From positions 1 to 64,000 of the forward strand of contig JBGCFG010000002.1 of the NCBI GenBank assembly GCA_045106815.1: DNA of 64,000 nucleotides, in the 5' to 3' direction. Below are positions 50,332 to 57,868 of the stretch, one piece after another (the stretch's first letter is position 1; every line of letters starts with the position of its first letter). Origin of the DNA: JAUIAI01 sp045106815 (GTDB taxonomy: Bacteria > Pseudomonadota > Gammaproteobacteria > Burkholderiales > Burkholderiaceae_E). A program made the translations under genes and the position numbers. The notes under the pieces were generated by a model. It was not told the origin of the DNA and did not search any database. It was given only the letters and a program-made list of their open reading frames with translations.

Positions 50332-52347
50332 ATGGCGGCTATCGGCCCCGGTGATCAGAATTCGGCTCAGCATTCGAGCGCGGCCGAGAGTGCAGCAGCT
50401 GAAAAAGGCAATACGACTTTCCCGAGACTGTTGGAGCATCACGCCCGCGTGCGACCCAACAAAGCCGCTGTCCGTGAGAAGGATCTGGGCATCTGGCAAA
50501 CCTGGACATGGTCCAGACTGAACGATGAATCTCGGCAACTGGCCGCCGGCCTTGCTGAGTTGGGCGTCGCGCCTGGCGACAATGTCGCTCTGATTGGCGA
50601 GAACCGTCCGCGCCTGTATGCCAGCATGATGGCAATTCAAATGCTTGGTGCCATCGCAGTACCGTTGTACCAGGATGCTGTCGCCAAAGAGATGGTGTTC
50701 GTGTTCGAGAATGCCAACATCCAGGTAGCGATCGTCGAGGATCAGGAACAAGTCGACAAAATGCTCGAAGTTAATGCCGACTGGGGCCAGCTAAAGCATG
50801 TGATTTACGATGATCCACGCGGTCTGCGTGACTATGGCGAGCAGACCATCATGAGCCATGAACAGCTGCTTGAGCGCGGGAAGGCTGCGCAGCAGGCCAA
50901 GCCAGGCTTGGTTCAGGAACGCATTGATGCGGCCAGCCCCGACGACACCGCGGGGATGTTTTACACCTCAGGGACAACCGGCAATCCCAAAGGCGTCATC
51001 CATACCCATCGCACGTTGATCTCAATGTCGAGTGTGGCCTCTGAGATGGAAGGCCTGACAGATAACGAAGAGATCCTCGCTTATCTGCCGGTCGCCTGGA
51101 TTGGTCAGAACATCTTTTCATATGCCCAGTGGATGATCAACGGATTCACCGTCAATTGCCCGGAATCAGTTGAAACTGTCCAATCAAATCTGCGCGAGAT
51201 CGGCCCCTCGTACTACTTCGCTCCGCCCCGAGTGCTGGAGGGTTTGCTCACCCAGGTGACCATCCGTATGGAAGACGCCGCGCCGCTCAAGCGAAAGTTA
51301 TTCGACTACTTTATGGATGTTGCTCGTCGGGTTGGTGGTCGTCTACTTGACGGCGATACCGGTGTGACAGGTAAAGACAAGCTGCTGTATAAGCTGGGCA
51401 ACTGGTTGGTCTACAGCCCTCTGAAAGATTCACTGGGGATGAGTAATGTGCGTCTGGCGTATACCGCTGGCGAAGCGATTGGCCCGGATTTGTTTGTTTT
51501 TTTCCGTTCACTTGGCATTAACTTGAAGCAACTCTATGGCCAGACAGAGACAGCGGTTTGGGTTTGTGTGCAGCCGAACGGACAAGTCCGGGCGGATACC
51601 GTTGGGCCAGCGCTTAGCGGTGTTGAGATCAGGACGTCTGAAGCTGGAGAGGTGCTTGTACGCAGCCCCAGTCTGCTGCGGGAGTACTACCGCAATGCGG
51701 AGGCGACTGCCGAAGTCAAAGACAGTGAAGGTTGGTATCACACAGGCGATGCTGGCTACCTCGACTCTGACGGGCACCTGAAGATCATTGATCGCGCCAA
51801 AGATGTTGGCAAGTTAGCCAATGGCGCGATGTTTGCTCCCAAGTACATCGAGAACAAGCTCAAGTTCTTTCCGTACATCAAAGAAGCCGTGGCAATTGGT
51901 GATGGTAAGGACAAAGCCATGGCCATGATCAACATAGATTTCCCTGCCTGTAGCAATTTTGCAGAGCGCTCGAACCTCTCTTTTGGTGGCTATGTCGATC
52001 TGGCTGGTCGCGACGAGATCTACGCGCTCATCGAAGACTGTGTCAACCAGGTCAACAAAGACCTGGCTGATGACCCGATGATGTCGACGTCACAAATCCA
52101 TCGCTTTCTGATCCTACATAAAGAACTCGAAGCCGATGATGGAGAACTGACCAGAACCAGCAAGGTTCGGCGCGGCTTTATTCGCGAGCGATACGCATCT
52201 TTGGTCGATGCGTTTTACGATGGTAAAACCGAACAGCACATTTCGACCGAAGTCACTTTCGAAGACGGACGCAAAGGTGCCGTTGAAGGCAATGTGAAGA
52301 TTCGGGACACTAAAATTTATGATGCAAAACAGGAGGCCGCGGCATGA
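50332..52347 (+). CDS. Long-chain acyl-CoA synthetase (AMP-binding, FadD/FAA family)
   Basis: A 671-residue adenylate-forming ligase that activates a carboxylic acid with ATP and CoA. The P-loop is MFYTSGTTGNPKGVIHTHRTL. The later core motifs are LKQLYGQTETA and YHTGDAGYLDSDGHLKIIDRAKDV, with the C-terminal Lys-containing segment in LTRTSKVRRGFIRERY. The length and N-terminal part resemble long-chain ligases of the FAA1/ACSL type. AGAGGAGA precedes the ATG. It overlaps livG by 4 nt, so activation is coupled to the import system that follows. Confidence 0.91.
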   Translation: MAAIGPGDQNSAQHSSAAESAAAEKGNTTFPRLLEHHARVRPNKAAVREKDLGIWQTWTWSRLNDESRQLAAGLAELGVAPGDNVALIGENRPRLYASMMAIQMLGAIAVPLYQDAVAKEMVFVFENANIQVAIVEDQEQVDKMLEVNADWGQLKHVIYDDPRGLRDYGEQTIMSHEQLLERGKAAQQAKPGLVQERIDAASPDDTAGMFYTSGTTGNPKGVIHTHRTLISMSSVASEMEGLTDNEEILAYLPVAWIGQNIFSYAQWMINGFTVNCPESVETVQSNLREIGPSYYFAPPRVLEGLLTQVTIRMEDAAPLKRKLFDYFMDVARRVGGRLLDGDTGVTGKDKLLYKLGNWLVYSPLKDSLGMSNVRLAYTAGEAIGPDLFVFFRSLGINLKQLYGQTETAVWVCVQPNGQVRADTVGPALSGVEIRTSEAGEVLVRSPSLLREYYRNAEATAEVKDSEGWYHTGDAGYLDSDGHLKIIDRAKDVGKLANGAMFAPKYIENKLKFFPYIKEAVAIGDGKDKAMAMINIDFPACSNFAERSNLSFGGYVDLAGRDEIYALIEDCVNQVNKDLADDPMMSTSQIHRFLILHKELEADDGELTRTSKVRRGFIRERYASLVDAFYDGKTEQHISTEVTFEDGRKGAVEGNVKIRDTKIYDAKQEAAA

Positions 52348-53132
52348 GTCAGGAGCAGTCACGCGGCTCTAAGTTGCTTGAGGTCAAGAACATTTCGTTG
52401 TCTTTTGGCGGCGTTAAGGCAATCACCGACGTCTCGTTTGACGTGTTGAAAGGCGAGGTGCGCGCGATTATTGGTCCCAACGGTGCTGGCAAAACATCAA
52501 TGCTCAACTGCATCAATGGTTTTTACCACCCGCAGGTGGGGACAATCAGCTACAAGGGTGAGGTGCGCAAAGCGATGCGACCGTATGTCGCTGCCAGTCA
52601 GGGCATTGCACGAACCTTCCAAAATGTGGCGTTGTTCCGCGGGATGACGACGCTGGACAACATCATGTCCGGCCGGACGCTGCGCATGAAAAAAGGCTTT
52701 TTCTGGCAGATGTTCCGCCATGGTCCGGCAATGAATGAGGAAATTGAGCATCGTGCACGGGTCGAGGAGATTATCGATTTCCTTGAGATTCAGGCGATTC
52801 GGAAAACGCCGGTCGGCCGCCTGCCCTACGGTTTGCAAAAGCGGGTCGAACTTGCCCGAGCGCTGGCGATGGAGCCCGAGTTGCTCCTGCTCGACGAACC
52901 GATGGCTGGCATGAATCAGGAAGAAAAAGAAGACATGAGTCGCTTCATTCTTGAGGTCAATAACGAGTTCGGAACAACCGTTACCCTCATCGAACACGAT
53001 ATGGGTGTTGTGATGGACCTATCCGACCGGGTGGTGGTGCTTGATTACGGCAAAAAAATTGCTGATGGGACACCCGATGAGGTGCAGAGTAATCAGGCAG
53101 TGATTGACGCCTACCTTGGCGTCTCACACTAG
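52344..53132 (+). CDS. livG: Liv-type ABC transporter ATP-binding protein (LivG)
   Basis: A 262-residue ATPase of the branched-chain amino-acid/amide importer family. Walker A is GPNGAGKTS. The signature region is degenerate: LPYGLQKRVELARAL, as is common in LivG. Walker B is LLLLDEPMAGMNQEE, and the switch His is in LIEHDMGVVMDLSDRVVVLDYG. In ligase-linked systems like this one the substrate is often not an amino acid but an aromatic or aliphatic acid. Confidence 0.93.
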   Translation: MSQEQSRGSKLLEVKNISLSFGGVKAITDVSFDVLKGEVRAIIGPNGAGKTSMLNCINGFYHPQVGTISYKGEVRKAMRPYVAASQGIARTFQNVALFRGMTTLDNIMSGRTLRMKKGFFWQMFRHGPAMNEEIEHRARVEEIIDFLEIQAIRKTPVGRLPYGLQKRVELARALAMEPELLLLDEPMAGMNQEEKEDMSRFILEVNNEFGTTVTLIEHDMGVVMDLSDRVVVLDYGKKIADGTPDEVQSNQAVIDAYLGVSH

Positions 53133-53142
53133 GAGCGGACGG

Positions 53143-54099
53143 ATGGAATTTTTATATGCGGTGTTTGCTGAGCCATTCGTCTCCATGTTTGGCGATATGG
53201 CGTTTCTCATTCAGGTATTGTGGGAAGGCTTTGTTCAGGGCACCTTATACGCGCTGATTGCGTTAGGTTTTGTCCTCATTTTCAAAGCGTCTGGGGTTTT
53301 CAATTTTGCCCAGGGCATCATGGTGGTGTTCGCCGTCTTGACGCTGGTCGGCCTATACGAAGTCGGGGTCCCGGCCTGGCTGGCCTTGATTCTGACAATC
53401 GGGGTTATGGGACTACTCGCCATGGGGATCGAGCGCGTCGTGCTACGACCTCTGGTGAATCAGCACGACGCTATTTTGCTGATGGCGACTATTGGTCTTG
53501 CGCGTTTCATGACTGGCCTGGGGCAATTTATCTTTGGTGGTGAGACCAAATCCATGATCACCGAAGAAATCGGTCTGCCCACCGGTTCTACAGATACCGA
53601 GATCTTCGGTGGGCTCGTCTTCTTTGAGCATCTGGATATTGCCGCTGTCGTCATTGCCGCCGTCATGGTGGGCTTACTCGCCGTCTTCTTTTCCAAAACC
53701 CGGATCGGACGCGCCCTGCGCGCAGTGGCCGATGATCACCAGGCCGCGTTGTCAGTTGGCATTTCGCTAAACCAGATCTGGGTGATCGTCTGGTTTGCAG
53801 CCGGTATCGTGGCTTTGGTGACCGGCATCATGTGGGGGGCACGCTCTGACGTTTCTTTTGCGCTGGAAATCATCGCGCTGAAAGCCCTAGCGGTTCTGAT
53901 TATTGGTGGCTTTACATCGATACCGGGCGCGATTGTGGCCGGCATTATCGTTGGTGTTGTCGAGAAAATATTCGAGATTTACTGGGGGCCACTGTTGGGT
54001 GGCGGTGTCGAAGCCTGGTTCGCCTACATGCTTGCACTCGGATTCCTGCTGTTTAGACCGCAGGGCTTGTTTGGCGAAAAAATCATCGAACGAATTTAG
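53143..54099 (+). CDS. livH: Liv-type ABC transporter permease (LivH)
   Basis: Inner-membrane permease of 318 residues from ATG 53143 (AGGAGCGG upstream), with about eight helices. Typical blocks are FVQGTLYALIALGFVLIFKASGVFNFAQG and RIGRALRAVADDHQAALSVGISLNQIW. The longer frame that starts inside livG is rejected. It follows livG by 10 nt. Confidence 0.94.
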   Translation: MEFLYAVFAEPFVSMFGDMAFLIQVLWEGFVQGTLYALIALGFVLIFKASGVFNFAQGIMVVFAVLTLVGLYEVGVPAWLALILTIGVMGLLAMGIERVVLRPLVNQHDAILLMATIGLARFMTGLGQFIFGGETKSMITEEIGLPTGSTDTEIFGGLVFFEHLDIAAVVIAAVMVGLLAVFFSKTRIGRALRAVADDHQAALSVGISLNQIWVIVWFAAGIVALVTGIMWGARSDVSFALEIIALKALAVLIIGGFTSIPGAIVAGIIVGVVEKIFEIYWGPLLGGGVEAWFAYMLALGFLLFRPQGLFGEKIIERI

Positions 54100-54111
54100 G
54101 AGCGGCACAAC

Positions 54112-55206
54112 ATGTTTTACCGCGAAGCCGGGCAATTCAAAACCGACTACAAGTCAGATGCAGCCGTTTTTCCGATCTTGCAGGACAGAATCGGCCTGGG
54201 TGTCATTTTGCTCCTTGCGTTAGTTGCCGTGCCCTTGTACGGCCACTTTTCTGAGACGGGTGCGTTTTTCATCAATGGCATCATGATTCCATTCATGATT
54301 TTTGCATTGGCCACAGTAGGGCTGAACATCCTGATGGGATATGCCGGGCAATTGTCATTGGGCACCGGGGCATTCACCGGCGTTGGCGCCTATGCCTGCT
54401 ATAAGCTGTTCACATACTTCCCTGACGTCAATATCGTTATCCTTGTATTGCTATCGGGGTTCTTTGCGGCGGCGATTGGGATCGTGTTTGGCCTGCCGTC
54501 CCTCAGGATTAAGGGTTTGTATCTCGCCGTCACGACGCTGGCGGCACAGTTCTTTCTGGAGTGGTGCTTCATCCGAATTGAATGGTTGTACAACTACGAC
54601 CCATCGGGTGCGATCATCATCCCAGACATTAAGTCGTTTGGTGTGGTTGTTGCTGGGCCGTCGGCTAATCCCGTTGTTAAGTATCTGGTGATCACCGCTA
54701 TCGTGATCGTGATGACCTGGGTGGCCTCGAATCTCATCAGGGGGCGTATTGGTCGCTCCTGGATGATGATCCGTGATATGGATATTGCGGCCGAACTCAT
54801 GGGTGTGCGGCCGTTAGCGGCAAAGCTTTCCGCCTTTGCCGTGTCGTCATTTTATTGCGGCGTCGCGGGTGCCTTGATGGTCTTCTTCTGGCTCGGCGCC
54901 GCTGAGGTCGAGAGTTTTGACATCAACCATTCTTTTTTGTTCTTGTTCATGGTGATCATTGGCGGCATGGGCAGCCTGATTGGATCCTTCCTGGGCGCGG
55001 CATTTATCTGGGTTTTGCCCATTTTTATTAAGTTCCTGCCAGCGACATTGGGTTTCGAGATTAATTCCGCTACCGTTGAACACGTCAACTTCATGATTAT
55101 CGGGGCGTTAATTATTTTCTTTCTTGCGGTAGAGCCAAACGGCCTGGCGCGTTTGTGGCAACTGGCAAAAGAGAAGCTGCGTGTATGGCCATTCCCATAT
55201 GCGTGA
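54112..55206 (+). CDS. livM: Liv-type ABC transporter permease (LivM)
   Basis: The second permease, 364 residues. After a polar N-terminus of about 25 residues comes the core with LNILMGYAGQLSLGTGAFTGVGAYA and GLPSLRIKGLYLAVTTLAAQFFLEW, then RSWMMIRDMDIAAELMGVRPLAAKLSAFAVSS. GGAGCGG precedes the ATG. A 220-nt gap with two hairpins separates it from livK. Confidence 0.94.
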   Translation: MFYREAGQFKTDYKSDAAVFPILQDRIGLGVILLLALVAVPLYGHFSETGAFFINGIMIPFMIFALATVGLNILMGYAGQLSLGTGAFTGVGAYACYKLFTYFPDVNIVILVLLSGFFAAAIGIVFGLPSLRIKGLYLAVTTLAAQFFLEWCFIRIEWLYNYDPSGAIIIPDIKSFGVVVAGPSANPVVKYLVITAIVIVMTWVASNLIRGRIGRSWMMIRDMDIAAELMGVRPLAAKLSAFAVSSFYCGVAGALMVFFWLGAAEVESFDINHSFLFLFMVIIGGMGSLIGSFLGAAFIWVLPIFIKFLPATLGFEINSATVEHVNFMIIGALIIFFLAVEPNGLARLWQLAKEKLRVWPFPYA

Positions 55207-55306
55207 GTTAAATTGAGTAGGGGGTAGTGTGCGGCATGGTTGCTGTAATCATGCAATATCGCGCCGAGCGCACCAGGTAATTCGCAGTATCACCATTTGG
55301 CGGCAT

Positions 55307-55409
55307 GCAAAACGATCTATCTTCGTGTGTTTTGCTGGGTGTCCGCAGGATAGGAAGTCGGGCCATTTCTATTCTTTCCACGTTTTGGCTCAATACCCGG
55401 CTTGCCGGG
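55307..55409 (+). repeat. Two stem-loops in the livM-livK gap
   Basis: GCAAAAC (55307-55313) pairs with GTTTTGC (55329-55335), a perfect 7-bp stem with a 15-nt loop. CCCGG (55396-55400), loop CTTG and CCGGG (55405-55409) form a compact hairpin ending 5-6 nt before the livK Shine-Dalgarno GGAGGAG. The 5' leader of livK is therefore structured, and livK may also have its own promoter in this 220-nt gap. I see no clear -35/-10 pair. Confidence 0.5.
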
Positions 55410-55426
55410 CTAATGGAGGAGCTCAT

Positions 55427-56728
55427 ATGAAATCCAAACTATTACTCGCTGGTATAGCAACTGCATTGACAATCACGTCAGCGCCGGTATCTGCCGAGTT
55501 GTTGGTACCCCACCTGACCTACCGAACCGGTCCGTTCGCCGGTAATGGCATCGTGTTTGCGAACGGTTTTTACGACTACATGACAATGCTCAATGAACGC
55601 GATGGCGGCATTGGCGGAGTCAAAGTCAAAGTCGAAGAGTGTGAGACCGGCTATAACGCACAAAAAGGCGTTGAGTGTTACGAGTCCACTAAGGGCCGTA
55701 ATCCACTGGTCACGATTCCCAATTCAACTGGTATCACTTTGCAGTTGATTCAAAAAGCACCCGTTGACAAGATTCCACTGCTATCAGCCGGGTACGGTTT
55801 GTCGGCCGCTGCGATTGGCGAGAAATTCCCGTGGATCTTCAACGCCCCAACTACCTACTGGGGGCAGATGTCTTCAATCCTGTCGTTCATCGGCGAGCAG
55901 GAAGGCGGTGGTATGGAGAGCCTGAAGGGTAAAAAAATCGGCTTTATCTACCTGGACGTTGGCTATGGCCGCGAACCCATCCCGCTGTTGGATTCCATGG
56001 CAGAGACCTATGGGTTTGAAGTCGCCAAGATCCCGGTTGCCGGTAAAGAGATGCAAAACCAATCGTCGCACTGGCTGACCGTTCGCAAAGAAAAGCCGGA
56101 CTGGATGATCATGTGGGGCTGGGGTGCGATGAATGCAACCGCTATCAAGGCTGCCATCAAGATCCGCTTCCCAATGGACCGCTTTATTGGTAACTGGTGG
56201 TCCAGTGCCCACGTTGACGTCAGGGGCGCCGGCGAGGCTGCCAAGGGCTATCGCGGTGCAACTTTCTCGGCTAACGGTGCTGATTTCCCGGCTTTGCAGG
56301 ACGTCATGAAGTTGGTTGTGGAGCCAGGTAAGTCTCAGACCACTGACGCAACTACCGTAGGTAATGTGTTGTACAACCGCGGTGTGATCAATGCTGTCCT
56401 GACGGCAGAGGCGATCACCATTGCTCAGAAAACCACCGGCAAAAAAGATGTCACCGGTGCTGATGTTCGTGATGCGTTCGAGAAAATCGACATGACACCG
56501 GCACGTCAGAAGGAACTGGGTCTGGAAGGCTTCATGGAGCCGATCAAGATTACCTGTGCCGACCACGCTGGCTCCAACCCGGTCATCATGACCCAGTGGG
56601 ACGGCAAGAACTGGGTCCGAATTGGCTCATCAGAAGTGGTTACTGACAAGGTTAAGCCGATGCTGGTTTCCGCTGCTGACGAATATGTGAAGGACAAGCC
56701 GGGCTGGGAAACCCAAGAGTGCAAGTAA
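55427..56728 (+). CDS. Liv-type ABC transporter substrate-binding protein (LivK-like)
   Basis: Periplasmic receptor of 433 residues from ATG 55427, where GGAGGAG lies upstream and a signal peptide begins (MKSKLLLAGIATALTITSAPVSA). The longer frame upstream has neither. It has the type I periplasmic-binding fold, with LTYRTGPFAGNGIVFANGFYDYMTMLNERDGGIGG, VTIPNSTGITLQLIQKAPVDKIPLLSAGYG and GNWWSSAHVDVRGAGEAAKGYRGATF. It is longer than classical LivJ/K. Four hairpins follow its stop. Confidence 0.92.
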   Translation: MKSKLLLAGIATALTITSAPVSAELLVPHLTYRTGPFAGNGIVFANGFYDYMTMLNERDGGIGGVKVKVEECETGYNAQKGVECYESTKGRNPLVTIPNSTGITLQLIQKAPVDKIPLLSAGYGLSAAAIGEKFPWIFNAPTTYWGQMSSILSFIGEQEGGGMESLKGKKIGFIYLDVGYGREPIPLLDSMAETYGFEVAKIPVAGKEMQNQSSHWLTVRKEKPDWMIMWGWGAMNATAIKAAIKIRFPMDRFIGNWWSSAHVDVRGAGEAAKGYRGATFSANGADFPALQDVMKLVVEPGKSQTTDATTVGNVLYNRGVINAVLTAEAITIAQKTTGKKDVTGADVRDAFEKIDMTPARQKELGLEGFMEPIKITCADHAGSNPVIMTQWDGKNWVRIGSSEVVTDKVKPMLVSAADEYVKDKPGWETQECK

Positions 56729-56735
56729 CTGGTTC

Positions 56736-56765
56736 GAGTTTCGGCGGGCGTGCCCGCTGAAACTC
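56736..56765 (+). repeat. Hairpin 1 of four after livK
   Basis: GAGTTTCGGCGGG (56736-56748) pairs with CCCGCTGAAACTC (56753-56765): 13 bp with one G-T wobble and a 4-nt loop. It begins 8 nt after the livK stop. No T-tract follows. Confidence 0.8.
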
Positions 56766-56800
56766 ATTTAGGCCGGGCTCTCGTGCCTGGCCTAAATGAG
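56763..56800 (+). repeat. Hairpin 2 of four after livK
   Basis: CTCATTTAGGCCGGGC (56763-56778) pairs with GCCTGGCCTAAATGAG (56785-56800): 16 bp with one G-T wobble and a 6-nt loop. Its first three bases are also the last three of hairpin 1, so the two cannot both close fully. Confidence 0.85.
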
Positions 56801-56827
56801 CTAGACCCAAATCCTATTTAGTCAATC

Positions 56828-56853
56828 TGGTTCGGCGTCAGCATGCCGAACCA
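56828..56853 (+). repeat. Hairpin 3 of four after livK
   Basis: TGGTTCGGC (56828-56836) pairs perfectly with GCCGAACCA (56845-56853), loop 8 nt. Its 3' arm shares ACCA with the start of hairpin 4. Confidence 0.75.
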
Positions 56854-56891
56854 ATTGTTTTGTTGCTTCTCCTGGCAGCAAAACAATTGGT
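56850..56891 (+). repeat. Hairpin 4 of four, before livF
   Basis: ACCAATTGTTTTGTTGC (56850-56866) pairs with GCAGCAAAACAATTGGT (56875-56891): 17 bp with one G-T wobble and an 8-nt loop. It ends 46 nt before the livF start. Confidence 0.85.
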
Positions 56892-56937
56892 CCTCGAATC
56901 AAGGGATCAGGCGAACATACCCTAACGGAAGTAAACC

Positions 56938-57750
56938 GTGAGCAATAGCGATACCATCCTGGCGGTAAACAACATCGAAGTGATCTACGACCACGTAATT
57001 TTAGTGCTGCGAGGTATTTCACTCGAAGTCCCAAAGGGCAAAATTGTGGCCATTCTTGGTGCGAATGGGGCAGGTAAAACAACAACGCTTAAAGCTATTT
57101 CCTGCTTGTTAAGAGCCGAGCGGGGCAATGTGACCAAAGGCAATATCGTTTTTGAAGACGAACAGATTCATGAACAGACGCCTAATGCTTTGGTCCGCAA
57201 AGGGTGTATCCAGGTCATGGAAGGGCGCCATTGCTTTGGCCACCTGACCATTGAGGAGAATTTGCTGACCGGAGCCTATACCCGCCGCGACGGATCAAAA
57301 GCAATTAAAGAGCATCTTGAGCTTGTGTACGACTATTTTCCGCGTCTGCGTGAACGTCGCAGTTCGCTGGCTGGTTACACGTCAGGCGGCGAACAGCAGA
57401 TGTGCGCAATCGGCCGAGCCTTGATGTCAGCACCGAAGATGATCCTGCTGGATGAGCCCTCGATGGGCTTGGCGCCTCAGTTGGTGGAAGAAATCTTTGG
57501 CATCGTTCAGCAATTGAACCAAAAAGAAAATGTGTCATTCCTGCTTGCCGAACAGAACACAAATATTGCGCTTAGGTTTGCGGACTACGGCTACATTCTG
57601 GAGTCGGGCCGGGTTGTGATGGACGGAGAAGCCAAAGCCCTTAGCGAGAATGAAGACGTCAAGGAGTTCTATCTTGGCGTTGGTGGTGAAGGACGTCGCT
57701 CATTTCGTGAAGTTAAACACTACAAGCGCCGTAAGCGTTGGCTCGCCTAG
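56938..57750 (+). CDS. livF: Liv-type ABC transporter ATP-binding protein (LivF)
   Basis: The second ATPase, 270 residues, beginning at GTG (MSNSDTILAVNNIEVIYDHV). Walker A is GANGAGKTT, the signature is TSGGEQQMCAIGRAL, and Walker B with D-loop is MILLDEPSMGLAPQLVEE. The C-terminus extends past the usual LivF end with a basic tail (REVKHYKRRKRWLA). The same tail and D-loop recur in decayed form immediately downstream, so there was once a tandem second copy. Confidence 0.93.
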   Translation: MSNSDTILAVNNIEVIYDHVILVLRGISLEVPKGKIVAILGANGAGKTTTLKAISCLLRAERGNVTKGNIVFEDEQIHEQTPNALVRKGCIQVMEGRHCFGHLTIEENLLTGAYTRRDGSKAIKEHLELVYDYFPRLRERRSSLAGYTSGGEQQMCAIGRALMSAPKMILLDEPSMGLAPQLVEEIFGIVQQLNQKENVSFLLAEQNTNIALRFADYGYILESGRVVMDGEAKALSENEDVKEFYLGVGGEGRRSFREVKHYKRRKRWLA

Positions 57751-57751
57751 T

Positions 57752-57857
57752 CTGCCGATAGTGCTACGTGACGAGTTCTCAATTGGCTTGGCGCCGCAGA
57801 TTGTGACTAAACAGACAAGACGTCAAAGCCTATCGCTGGCGTAAGCGCTGGCTCTGA
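57752..57857 (+). pseudogene. Decayed remnant of a second LivF-type ATPase
   Basis: Just after the livF stop, 57758-57811 reads IVLRDEFSIGLAPQIVTK. This aligns with the Walker B/D-loop of LivF (ILLDEPSMGLAPQLVEE), with 10 of 16 identical over the best stretch and the DEP proline lost. In another frame, 57819-57857 reads DVKAYRWRKRWL-stop, matching the LivF tail VKHYKRRKRWLA. The roughly 95 residues that separate these blocks in LivF are missing. Both pieces lie in the right order within 106 nt, so this is the scar of a partly deleted tandem duplicate, not a chance match. Confidence 0.8.
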
Positions 57858-57868
57858 GTAGGATTGCC

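Noticed and set aside
55874..56566. 230-codon open frame on the minus strand
   Set aside because: It lies wholly antisense to livK, whose frame has a strong ribosome-binding site, signal peptide and family motifs; the antisense product has no recognisable domain.
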